A DNA stretch of 7,089 bases from Chamaesiphon sp. (GCA_026786125.1 JAJAYU010000101.1:1-7089); one strand, 5' to 3'. Shown: positions 1-6,448, counted from the first letter of the stretch. The notes: a model not told the origin generated them from the sequence alone. Numbers and translations: made by a program.

Positions 1-300
1 GATTGGTTGTCCTTAATCGATACTAGTGATTCAGTTGTAGAAACATCTGTAGAAGCAGAGTCAAATACTGAATCTACCAGTGAAGATTGGTTGTCCTTAA
101 TCGATACTAGTGATTCAATTGCAGAAATACCTGTAGAAGTAACAGATTCAAATACTGAATCTACCAGTGAAGATTGGTTGTCCTTAATCGATACTAGTGA
201 TTCAGTTGTAGAAATACCTGTAGAAGTAACAGAATCAACCACTGCATCTACTAGTGAAGATTGGTTATCCTTAATCGATACTAGTGATTCAGTTGCAGAG
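1..300 (+). repeat. In-frame tandem repeat encoding acidic 28/29-residue units (four copies visible)
   Basis: Units begin at nt 1, 85, 172 and 259 (periods 84, 87 and 87 nt, all whole codons). Each begins with the peptide DWLSLIDTSDS followed by a Val/Glu/Ser/Thr-rich stretch ending STSE. Nucleotide identity is high: 61-117 and 148-204 are a perfect 57-bp direct repeat, 1-43 matches 172-214, and 124-146 matches 211-233. The fourth copy has only one change in its first 33 nt (TTG to TTA, silent) and then diverges into a D/E/V-rich tail. The array runs out of the window at its 5' end, so the copy number is unknown. It is probably a disordered linker between upstream HPt domain(s) and the dimerisation helices. 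Confidence 0.92.
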
Positions 301-2616
301 ATCGATGATTCAGTCGAAATAGTCGATGATGAATTAGAAATTATCGAAGTTAGCTCCTTCTTTGAGCTAGAACCAATCGAGCTAGCTCCAACTCAGCGAG
401 CATATTCGATCGAACTAATTGAATCCCCTACCAGTTCCAATCTAGCCCTAGTTAGTAGCTCTGGGATCGATCGCATCTTCCAATCGATTTCCCTCGAACA
501 TCCAGAATCGATCCCTGAGGAAATCCAGTCATCGGCATCGAATAGTGCTAAAGCAAATGAGCGCGAAACTTCAGCCGAATCAGCAGTCAGTGTCAGAGTT
601 GCCACAATCCAGCTCGAACGTCTCAGCCACACCATCGGCGAGCTATTAATTGATGATAATCAACAATATCTCCGATCGGAACAGTTGCAGGGCATGGCAC
701 AGGAAACTGTCGAACAATATCGTCGCTGTGAGCAAAAACTCCGCCTAGTTAATGATTGGGCTGATAATAATACCTTGCTGGGCGAACGTCCAAACTCCGC
801 TTCCCGCCGCGCTCAGAAAGGTAGAGGCAAAAAAGGCAAAAATCCGATCGAACTAAGTTCTTATTTCGATAGTATGGAGTTGGATGTCTATAGTGAATTG
901 AGCATCCTGTTGCAAAATTTTACTGATGATATTACTGATTTGGGGATCAAAGTTAGCACCTTGCTAGAAATGACCCAAAAATCGCGGATGACAATGGGCA
1001 AACGCAAACAACTACTCGCCGAAGCTCAATCAGAATTGTTTGAAGCCCGCATGGTCGAAATTTCAACTGTGCTCAATCGTTTCCCGCGACTACTTCAACA
1101 GATGATTGCCTCCCATCGCAAACCCGCCCAATTAGAACTAATTGGCTGTGAAGTTTCGATCGACAAAATCATCGCCGAAAAACTCTACGATCCCTTATTG
1201 CACCTAATTCGGAATGCTTACGATCATGGTGTCGAAGCCCCAGAAGTTCGGGCAGCTCAAGGCAAATCTGAAACTGGCAAACTCACCATCAAAGCCTACC
1301 ATCAAGGTAATCGCACCAAAATTGAGGTGAGCGACGACGGACAAGGCTTGAACTGGGTCAGAATTCGGCAACGGGCGATCGATATGAATCTACTCGACGC
1401 TAGTTATCCAGCCACCGAAGCCGAACTCGCCGAAATCATGTTTGCTCCAGGTTTCTCCACTGCGGAGAAAGTAAACGATCTTTCAGGTCGCGGCATCGGA
1501 TTGGATGTCGTTCGTGACCGTTTAGGTGCCTTACAAGGGACGATCGATGTCCGCTCTGTGTTGGGACAAGGTACGACCTTTGTGATGCAATTCCCGCTCA
1601 ATCTGACCACCACACGGTTAATGATTTGCGAATCCGAAGGATCTGTGTACGCCTTGCGTTCTGAATCAATCAGCCAGGTGCTATTACCACCGCCTGATCG
1701 GATTCAAATCCAATCTCTATTCTCAGATCAGGGTACAGCCAAGTTTCTCCAGTGGGGTGACGGTGCCGATCGCAAGTTAATTCCAATTTATGCCGTTGGT
1801 AGTCTGCTCGACTATCATTGCGAAATCGGTACCAACAAAGCGGCGGCAAATCTCTTCCCCACCAAAGCCAAAAATACCACTAACGCCCTCCTTCTCCTGG
1901 ATATTGGTAAAGAACAAATCTGTCTAGAAGTCAGCCGGATCTTGGTAGAGCAAGAACTAGTAGTCAAATCCCTCGGTCAAACCTTTGGAATGCCTAGCTA
2001 TATTCAAGGGTATAGCGTTCTGGGTGATGGTAGTCTGACCCTAGCGATCGATCCAGTCGAATTATTGGCACGGGTCAGCACTAACACCTCAACTTCCACC
2101 ACTACCTCAGACTTGCCCCCGTTACCACCGATGGTACGCCCCGCGCTAGCTCCAGCCGCAGATCAAATCCCCACCGCAGTAGCTGAAAAACTAGAGGAAA
2201 TTGCCAATCACAACTCAGCGAAACCAGGCAAACAATTGCAGGTACTAGTGGTCGATGATTCCCTCGTCCAGCGTCAAAGTTTAGTTCGCTCTCTCACCAA
2301 AGCTGGCTGTCAAGTAATCCAAGCTGGTCATGGACGAGAAGGGATCTTGCGCTTGCAAGAACATCCTCGGATTCGCCTAGTAGTCTGCGATATTGAAATG
2401 CCGCAAATGAACGGATTTGAATTCCTCAGTCATTGCCGCCAAGATCCCAAATTATCCCAAATTCCGATCGTCATGTTAACTACTCGCGGTGGTCAAAAAC
2501 ATCGTCAATTAGCTATGACATTAGGAGCCAAGGATTATCTCACCAAGCCTCAATCTGAAAAGGATCTCTTAGATATTATTGCTAAGTTAGATCAACCAGT
2601 TGAAGTAGGAGTATAA
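1..2616 (+). CDS. CheA-like hybrid histidine kinase with C-terminal receiver domain (5' end cut by window)
   Basis: Cytoplasmic chemotaxis-type kinase. The frame is open from nt 1, which lies inside a repeat unit, so the true start is upstream and the TTG at nt 7 is not a start. Counting nt 1-3 as residue 1: acidic tandem repeats 1-100; acidic linker to about 190; CheA dimerisation helices about 197-375 (QLERLSHTIGELL signature), interrupted by a basic, probably exposed loop (KGRGKKGK, about 273-280); HATPase with N box HLIRNAYDHG (401-410), G1 DDGQG, and G2 GRGIGLDVV (496-504); CheW-like (P5) domain about 535-695; Pro/Thr/Ser linker; receiver domain about 745-865 with acidic pair D752/D753, phosphoacceptor D797 (VVCDIEMPQMNG), T827 and K849, all intact. 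The HPt (P1) domain with the phosphorylated His is not visible and should lie upstream. This architecture fits cyanobacterial PixL/PilL/Hmp-type CheA kinases. Which pathway is undecided. Stop is TAA at 2614-2616; the CheW-like gene follows after 188 bp of repeats. Confidence 0.93.
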   Translation, partial: DWLSLIDTSDSVVETSVEAESNTESTSEDWLSLIDTSDSIAEIPVEVTDSNTESTSEDWLSLIDTSDSVVEIPVEVTESTTASTSEDWLSLIDTSDSVAEIDDSVEIVDDELEIIEVSSFFELEPIELAPTQRAYSIELIESPTSSNLALVSSSGIDRIFQSISLEHPESIPEEIQSSASNSAKANERETSAESAVSVRVATIQLERLSHTIGELLIDDNQQYLRSEQLQGMAQETVEQYRRCEQKLRLVNDWADNNTLLGERPNSASRRAQKGRGKKGKNPIELSSYFDSMELDVYSELSILLQNFTDDITDLGIKVSTLLEMTQKSRMTMGKRKQLLAEAQSELFEARMVEISTVLNRFPRLLQQMIASHRKPAQLELIGCEVSIDKIIAEKLYDPLLHLIRNAYDHGVEAPEVRAAQGKSETGKLTIKAYHQGNRTKIEVSDDGQGLNWVRIRQRAIDMNLLDASYPATEAELAEIMFAPGFSTAEKVNDLSGRGIGLDVVRDRLGALQGTIDVRSVLGQGTTFVMQFPLNLTTTRLMICESEGSVYALRSESISQVLLPPPDRIQIQSLFSDQGTAKFLQWGDGADRKLIPIYAVGSLLDYHCEIGTNKAAANLFPTKAKNTTNALLLLDIGKEQICLEVSRILVEQELVVKSLGQTFGMPSYIQGYSVLGDGSLTLAIDPVELLARVSTNTSTSTTTSDLPPLPPMVRPALAPAADQIPTAVAEKLEEIANHNSAKPGKQLQVLVVDDSLVQRQSLVRSLTKAGCQVIQAGHGREGILRLQEHPRIRLVVCDIEMPQMNGFEFLSHCRQDPKLSQIPIVMLTTRGGQKHRQLAMTLGAKDYLTKPQSEKDLLDIIAKLDQPVEVGV

Positions 2617-2618
2617 GA

Positions 2619-2646
2619 GGGGATAGGGAATAGGGGCTAGGGGATA
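2619..2646 (+). repeat. GGGGATA-type heptamer array (4 units) right after the kinase stop codon
   Basis: Four consecutive 7-mers, GGGGATA GGGAATA GGGGCTA GGGGATA, begin two bases after the TAA stop. They are related to the heptamers at 4137-4178 and, inverted, 4219-4246. They resemble the short tandemly repeated repetitive (STRR) heptamers known from filamentous and other cyanobacteria. No gene or terminator is recognisable here. Confidence 0.8.
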
Positions 2647-2768
2647 GATCTGTAGGTTGGGTTACGCGTAGCACTGGCGTAGCATCGACCTTAGGAGATA
2701 ACCCAACATTCACTCAATATTGGTTGAGTGTGTTGGGTTTCATTCTTCAACCCAACCTACAGATCTAT
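2644..2768. mobile_element. 125-bp MITE-like palindromic element between kinase and CheW gene
   Basis: Outer arms 2644-2663 (atagatctgtaggttgggtt) and 2749-2768 are perfect 20-bp inverted repeats. Inside is a second imperfect hairpin, 2700-2739, with arms AACCCAACA..CACTCAA and TTGAGTG..TTGGGTT. The remaining left half holds an 8-bp direct repeat GCGTAGCA (2666-2673 and 2677-2684). There is no coding capacity. The GTAGGTTGGGTT / AACCCAACCTAC theme resembles palindromic repeats dispersed in cyanobacterial genomes. No clear target-site duplication is visible, so mobility is inferred from structure only. If transcribed with the kinase it would fold into a stable hairpin between the two genes. 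Confidence 0.65.
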
Positions 2769-2800
2769 CAATTATCAATTATCAATTATCAATTATCAAT
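2766..2800 (+). repeat. TATCAAT heptamer array, five perfect copies
   Basis: Five exact copies of TATCAAT (35 bp) start at the right end of the 125-bp element, overlapping it by 3 bp, and stop 4 bp before the ATG of the CheW-like gene. The array occupies the place where a Shine-Dalgarno sequence would be and contains none. Copy-number change by slippage would alter spacing upstream of the ATG but not the frame of a protein starting there. Confidence 0.9.
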
Positions 2801-2804
2801 TAAA

Positions 2805-3347
2805 ATGCTAACCACTCCCCTCCCCAAGCGATTATCCAGCCTTGATGATACTGATAACATTCGTACAGTCATCTTTTCGCTGGCAGATATCGAACAGACA
2901 TCCATGTCTCAGTATCTCTTTGCACTACCCGTCGAAGCCGTTAAGAAAGCGATCGTTTATCCGACAGATCGAGCTATCCTCAAAGATGGGATTGGGATGA
3001 TTAATTTTGGTTCGCAAAATCTCACAATTGTAGACTTGCGCCAGAAATTTACAACGATCGATCCGCAACAGGATTCTTCCAAATTCCTGATCTTATTTCA
3101 TACTCAATCTGGCGAACTTTGCGGTTTGCCAGCCAAGAGTGCCCCTGAATTGCTCGATATTGAGCCTGAGATGATTCGAGAGATTCCCCTCGCCTATCGC
3201 GAAGTCAATCAACTCAGCTTTGTCAGTCACATGGCGATCGTTCCCCAAGAAAATGGTCTTAAACCACTCCAAATTCTACTGTTGGGACTAGATCGGTCGA
3301 TCGCTCAATTAGGTAATAATAAGCAGATTTCTAGTCATCTGAATTAG
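2805..3347 (+). CDS. CheW-like adaptor protein (180 aa)
   Basis: A single CheW-like domain, normally the scaffold linking chemoreceptors to CheA. Visible pattern: TVIFSL (21-26) opening strand, YLFALPVEAVKKAIVYP (37-53), GMINFGSQNLTIVDLRQKF (64-82, matching the CheW consensus of a Gly-Ile-Asn strand followed by a D-L-R turn), GLPAKSAPELLDIEPEMIREIP (107-128), and the closing strands QILLLGLDRSIAQL (156-169). Length is close to other CheW proteins. An open frame extends upstream to a TTG at 2724, but those 27 codons are translated element and heptamer sequence, so ATG 2805 is chosen. No Shine-Dalgarno is seen, which is not rare in cyanobacteria. The gene lies on the same strand as the kinase, 188 bp downstream, so co-transcription and a shared pathway are likely but inferred. 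It is divergent from textbook CheW and could be a specialised paralogue. Confidence 0.82.
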   Translation: MLTTPLPKRLSSLDDTDNIRTVIFSLADIEQTSMSQYLFALPVEAVKKAIVYPTDRAILKDGIGMINFGSQNLTIVDLRQKFTTIDPQQDSSKFLILFHTQSGELCGLPAKSAPELLDIEPEMIREIPLAYREVNQLSFVSHMAIVPQENGLKPLQILLLGLDRSIAQLGNNKQISSHLN

Positions 3348-3383
3348 CGTCTTGCACCAATACAGAGGTGTTGGTAAAAGCGC

Positions 3384-3538
3384 AGATCTGAGGGTACCCA
3401 CAAGGGGCACCCCTACAGGTTAATTGTGTAGGGGTGCCCTGTCTTGTTGCGCTATGTGCGGGGGAACCCCACCCATAGCGCACCGCTGTCTTGTCGTTTT
3501 TTTATTCGGGACGCCGCTTAATGGGTACCCTCAGATCT
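3384..3538. mobile_element. 155-bp structured palindromic (MITE-like) element between convergent genes
   Basis: Outer arms 3384-3400 (agatctgagggtaccca) and 3522-3538 are perfect 17-bp inverted repeats. Two internal hairpins lie between them: 3405-3417 with 3427-3439 (13-bp arms, GGGCACCCCTACA, 9-nt loop), and 3449-3456 with 3474-3481 (GCGCTATG / CATAGCGC) enclosing GGGG-AA-CCCC. CTGTCTTGT occurs twice (3439-3447, 3486-3494), and a seven-T run follows the second hairpin. The whole could fold as a multi-branched structure. It sits between the 3' ends of the CheW-like and TerB-like genes and may serve as a transcription terminator. No transposase and no obvious target duplication are seen. The short open frame reading through it is not a gene. 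Confidence 0.68.
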
Positions 3539-3571
3539 ATGATTTAACTAGCACTGCCTACCAGCTCAAAT

Positions 3572-4054
3572 TCAAGTATTCTGGCTATCTGAACCCGACT
3601 CAAAACTCTTCTGAACCTCCGCTACTACTTCCGCAGCTTCCTCATCATCAATATCCATCACCGCCTGAAGTTCCTTCAAGAATACTTGCGCTCCAGCCGG
3701 AATTTCACCCGTTTCAGGATCCATCTTTGCCAAAATAGCCGCAGCATAAGCATCTGGCACCAAATCATCAGGAATTGCTTCATCAGCCGCATTGAATAAT
3801 GCCCCCAATCCGTGACTTGCCGCAATTCCGGTCAATCGATCGACCATCGACAACAAATCTTCTTCAGAATACTCTACATATAAGTCAAAATCTGCCAGGA
3901 TATCTAGAAATAAATCTGGCGCGGCCAAATCCTTGGGATTGTCTGCTAGCGCAGCAATAAGCACGATCGATGCCAAGCCTTCAGCTTCGTTTAACGGCTC
4001 TTCGGTATACTCTTCATCAGAATTGAAGATACTATCGTATTTTGGCATGTTCAT
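3572..4054 (-). CDS. TerB-family (tellurite-resistance-like) acidic protein, 160 aa
   Basis: All-helical protein resembling the TerB-like proteins widespread in cyanobacteria. The order of recognisable blocks is the same: LNEAEGLASIVLIAALADN (21-39), DLYVEYSEEDLLSMVDRL (57-74), GLGALFNAADEAIPDDLVPDAY (82-103), then a second-half helix pair around 104-135 (FLKELQAVMDID). TerB folds carry acidic metal-binding sites built on A-D-G motifs. Here the first is A-D-N (37-39) and the second is replaced by MDPETGEIP (111-119), so this is a divergent member. It is strikingly acidic, with 37 Asp/Glu against 6 Lys/Arg. No signal peptide or membrane segment; probably cytoplasmic. ATG codons lie at 4054 and 4048 (Met1, Met3); neither has a clear Shine-Dalgarno, so the start could be either. 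The name does not prove tellurite resistance, and the biochemical role is unknown. Divergent from transketolase, convergent with the CheW-like gene. Confidence 0.75.
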   Translation of the reverse strand: MNMPKYDSIFNSDEEYTEEPLNEAEGLASIVLIAALADNPKDLAAPDLFLDILADFDLYVEYSEEDLLSMVDRLTGIAASHGLGALFNAADEAIPDDLVPDAYAAAILAKMDPETGEIPAGAQVFLKELQAVMDIDDEEAAEVVAEVQKSFESGSDSQNT

Positions 4055-4097
4055 AATTTATTCGATCGACTATCCTCTCGCTAGTAATACCAGATAC
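4055..4097 (-). promoter_or_regulatory. Possible NtcA-type promoter of the TerB-like gene
   Basis: On the minus strand GTA-TCTGGTAT-TAC (4097 to 4084) matches the NtcA consensus GTA-N8-TAC exactly. A TAAATT matching the TAN3T -10 box lies at 4060-4055, 23 nt further on, the spacing typical of NtcA-activated promoters. The opposite orientation has no such -10 at this distance. The -10 directly abuts ATG 4054, so transcription would start near ATG 4048 and give an almost leaderless mRNA, which weakens the call or favours the second Met. NtcA activates nitrogen-responsive genes with 2-oxoglutarate. Confidence 0.35.
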
Positions 4098-4136
4098 TAG
4101 GGGGAAAGGGAAGGGATGGTGATGTTTTTTAATAAA

Positions 4137-4246
4137 GGGAATAGTGAATAGGGGAGAGGGGATAGGGGATAGTGAGAATTATTGTTTGAAAATTGGGGTT
4201 GTGTCTTTAATTTTTCTCTAATCCCTATCCCCTATTTCCTATCCCC
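4137..4246. repeat. Two inverted GGGGATA-type heptamer arrays in the divergent intergenic region
   Basis: Left array 4137-4178 has six units on the plus strand: GGGAATA, GTGAATA, GGGGAGA, GGGGATA, GGGGATA and a degenerate GTGAGAA. Right array 4219-4246 has four units in the opposite sense: TAATCCC, TATCCCC, TATTTCC, TATCCCC. They are separated by about 40 bp of AT-rich sequence and can pair into a long imperfect hairpin. The unit is the same as that after the kinase stop. The array lies far enough upstream of the probable transketolase promoter (about 4305) to be either neutral or an upstream structural element. The rest of the 328-bp gap holds only the two promoter candidates listed separately; no small gene is seen. 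Confidence 0.8.
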
Positions 4247-4294
4247 TAATTTCCAAAAGTCCTTGCTCATCCTTCCACCAGATGGGATGATAGT

Positions 4295-4310
4295 TAGCAA
4301 TTGCTATGAT
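4295..4310 (+). promoter_or_regulatory. Candidate transketolase promoter: -10 TATGAT overlapped by a 12-bp palindrome
   Basis: TATGAT at 4305-4310 is a good -10 hexamer, but no TTGACA-like -35 is found 16-18 bp upstream. The perfect palindrome TAGCAATTGCTA (4295-4306) overlaps its first bases, and a TCATCC-N12-GGATGA dyad (4267-4290) lies where an activator or -35 would be. A start near 4317 would give a leader of about 66 nt containing a small AAACTA/TAGTTT hairpin (4352-4368) and a TATATATATC tract before the ATG. No Shine-Dalgarno is visible. Inferred from sequence only. Confidence 0.35.
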
Positions 4311-4382
4311 AAATGTGGCTAAATTCAGCCTGCACTTGTCTATCCGCGCCGAAACTAGTTAGTAGTTTAATTTATATATATC

Positions 4383-6395
4383 ATGCCTGTAGCTGCTCAA
4401 TCTTTAGATCAACTTGCTATTAATTCTATTCGTTTCCTCGCTGTTGATGCGATCGAGAAAGCGAAATCTGGACACCCAGGTTTACCAATGGGTGCGGCTC
4501 CGATGGCGTATGTGCTGTGGCAAAAGTTCATGCAGCACAACCCCAAGAATCCTCAATGGTTCAACCGTGACAGGTTTGTGTTGTCGGCTGGTCATGGTTC
4601 GATGTTACAATACGCGCTGTTGCACTTGACTGGCTACGATAGTGTCAGCATTGAAGATATCAAGAACTTCCGTCAGTGGGGTTCTAGCACACCTGGACAC
4701 CCTGAAAACTTTGAGACTGCCGGAATTGAAGTTACTACTGGCCCCCTCGGTCAAGGAATTGCAAATGGTGTTGGTTTAGCATTGGCTGAAGCGCATTTAG
4801 CAGCTAAGTTTAATAAGCCTGACGCTACTTTAGTTGACCATTACACCTACGTCATCGTTGGCGATGGTTGCAACATGGAAGGTCTTTCTGGTGAAGCAGC
4901 TTCGATCGCTGGTCACTGGGGACTTGGTAAACTGATCGTACTGTACGACGATAATCATATCTCGATCGACGGTTCCACCGATGTCGCTTTCACTGAAGAT
5001 GTATCCGCACGGTTTGAAGCTTATGGCTGGCATACCATCCACGTCAAAGATGGGAACACCGATCTAGCCGGAATTGAAGCCGCGATCGCCGCAGCGAAGA
5101 AAGTCACCGACAAACCCACGATGATTAAAGTAACTACCATCATCGGTTACGGTTCCCCTAATAAATCCAACACCGCTGGAATCCACGGTGCAGCCTTAGG
5201 CGATGCCGAAATCAAACTCACCCGCGAAAACCTCAGCTGGGAATACGCTCCCTTTGAATTGCCTGCTGACGCAGTAACCCACATGCGCGAAGCCGTCGCC
5301 AATGGTGCTAAAGCAGAAAGCGCGTGGAATGACACCTTAGCTGAATACACCACCAAATACCCCACAGAAGCAGCCGAATTTACTGGATTGACCTCTCGCG
5401 AACTCCCTGCTGGTTGGGATAGCGTATTGCCTACCTACACCCCCGCAGATAGCGCGGTAGCTAGCCGCAAACACTCGGAAATTTGTCTCAACAAATTGGC
5501 TGCTGTTCTCCCTGGTTTAATCGGCGGTTCCGCTGACTTAACCCACTCCAACCTCACAGAACTCAAAACTTCCGGTGACTTCCAAAAAGGTGCTTACCAA
5601 AATCGTAACGTTCACTTCGGTGTCCGCGAACATGCGATGGGTGCGATCTGTAACGGTATCGCCCTCCATAACTCTGGCTTGATTCCTTACGGCGCAACCT
5701 TCCTGATCTTCTCCGATTACATGCGCGCACCGATTCGCCTCTCCGCACTATCCAAAGCGGGATCGATTTGGGTAATGACTCACGATTCCATCGGACAAGG
5801 TGAAGATGGTCCCACTCACCAACCGATCGAAACCATCGCATCCTTACGCGCAATTCCTAACCTCACCGTGATTCGTCCCGCCGATGGTAACGAAACATCC
5901 GGTGCATATAAAGTAGCGATCGAAAAGGCCAGCAAAACCGATCCTACCCTCCTCGCCCTCTCCCGTCAAAATCTACCGAACTTACCAGGTACCTCGATCG
6001 CGGGCGTAGCCAAAGGTGCTTACACGATCGTAGACTCCGAAGGTACTCCCGATATTATCCTGATCGGTACTGGCTCCGAAGTCATGCTCTGTGTCACCGC
6101 AGCGGAAAAACTCACCGCCGAAGGCAAGAAAGTTCGGGTAGTGTCCATGCCATCGTGGGAATTATTCGACGAGCAAGACGCAGCTTACAAAGAATCCGTC
6201 TTACCTAAAGCTGTCACCAAACGGGTAGCAGTAGAAGCAGCGTGCAGCCAAGGTTGGCACCGCTTTGTCGGTATCGATGGTGGACTAGTTACAATCGATC
6301 GGTTTGGTGCTTCGGCTCCAGGCGGCGTTGTGATGGAGAAGTTTGGTTTCACTGTCGATAACGTTGTGAAAACAGCGAAATCTGTCTTGGGTTAA
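4383..6395 (+). CDS. tkt: Transketolase (670 aa)
   Basis: Thiamine-diphosphate enzyme transferring two-carbon ketol units between sugar phosphates (xylulose-5-P/ribose-5-P and sedoheptulose-7-P/glyceraldehyde-3-P, and erythrose-4-P/fructose-6-P). It serves both Calvin-cycle RuBP regeneration and the pentose phosphate pathway, in the cytoplasm. Full length for the family. Visible marks: SGHPGLPMG (29-37), AGHGS with His71, GPLGQG (120-125), ThDP/metal motif GDGCNMEG (160-167), DDNHISIDG (189-197), active-site His268 (AGIHG), SRKHSE (361-366), GSADLTHSN (382-390), catalytic Glu416 in [23 protein letters not shown] (467-483) with His467 and His479, SRQNLP (527-532), and the C-terminal domain with GTGSE (562-566) and GIDGG. 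All key residues are present. ATG at 4383 fits the family N-terminus ([20 protein letters not shown]). It appears monocistronic: own promoter region upstream and an intrinsic terminator 27 nt after the stop. Confidence 0.97.
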   Translation: MPVAAQSLDQLAINSIRFLAVDAIEKAKSGHPGLPMGAAPMAYVLWQKFMQHNPKNPQWFNRDRFVLSAGHGSMLQYALLHLTGYDSVSIEDIKNFRQWGSSTPGHPENFETAGIEVTTGPLGQGIANGVGLALAEAHLAAKFNKPDATLVDHYTYVIVGDGCNMEGLSGEAASIAGHWGLGKLIVLYDDNHISIDGSTDVAFTEDVSARFEAYGWHTIHVKDGNTDLAGIEAAIAAAKKVTDKPTMIKVTTIIGYGSPNKSNTAGIHGAALGDAEIKLTRENLSWEYAPFELPADAVTHMREAVANGAKAESAWNDTLAEYTTKYPTEAAEFTGLTSRELPAGWDSVLPTYTPADSAVASRKHSEICLNKLAAVLPGLIGGSADLTHSNLTELKTSGDFQKGAYQNRNVHFGVREHAMGAICNGIALHNSGLIPYGATFLIFSDYMRAPIRLSALSKAGSIWVMTHDSIGQGEDGPTHQPIETIASLRAIPNLTVIRPADGNETSGAYKVAIEKASKTDPTLLALSRQNLPNLPGTSIAGVAKGAYTIVDSEGTPDIILIGTGSEVMLCVTAAEKLTAEGKKVRVVSMPSWELFDEQDAAYKESVLPKAVTKRVAVEAACSQGWHRFVGIDGGLVTIDRFGASAPGGVVMEKFGFTVDNVVKTAKSVLG

Positions 6396-6421
6396 TCGAT
6401 TCTAATTTTAGATTAATATCT

Positions 6422-6448
6422 AGGGTGGGCAATTGCTCACCCTTTTTT
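6422..6448 (+). terminator. Rho-independent terminator of transketolase
   Basis: AGGGTGGGC (6422-6430), loop AATT, GCTCACCCT (6435-6443) form a 9-bp stem with one G-T wobble. The run of six T (6443-6448) follows immediately. On the opposite strand no T-run follows the stem, so it serves transketolase rather than the converging CBS gene. Confidence 0.9.

Noticed and set aside
111..119. EF-hand-like calcium loop in the TerB-like protein (residue positions given; DPETGEI)
   Set aside because: The loop is one residue short of the EF-hand pattern and lacks the closing Glu at position 12; the TerB alignment explains the region better.
2700..2739. Inner hairpin after the kinase gene as an intrinsic terminator
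   Set aside because: The stem is followed by GTTTCATTCTT rather than a T-run and is part of a larger palindrome, so it is kept as part of the element only.
2619..2800. CRISPR array
   Set aside because: Units are contiguous 7-mers without spacers and the palindrome occurs once; there are no repeats with unique spacers and no cas genes.
3424..3738. 104-codon plus-strand open frame
   Set aside because: It starts inside the palindromic element and then runs antisense to the C-terminal half of the TerB-like gene; the product is Cys/Pro-rich low-sense sequence with no family resemblance.
4414..4629. 71-codon plus-strand frame overlapping the transketolase start
   Set aside because: Out-of-frame shadow of the conserved transketolase N-terminus, with no separate start signal or family similarity.
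5563..5853. 96-codon minus-strand open frame inside transketolase
   Set aside because: Arg/Ser-rich antisense shadow of a highly conserved coding region; other antisense frames at 393-635, 1404-1613, 4830-5042 and 5147-5365 are rejected for the same reason.
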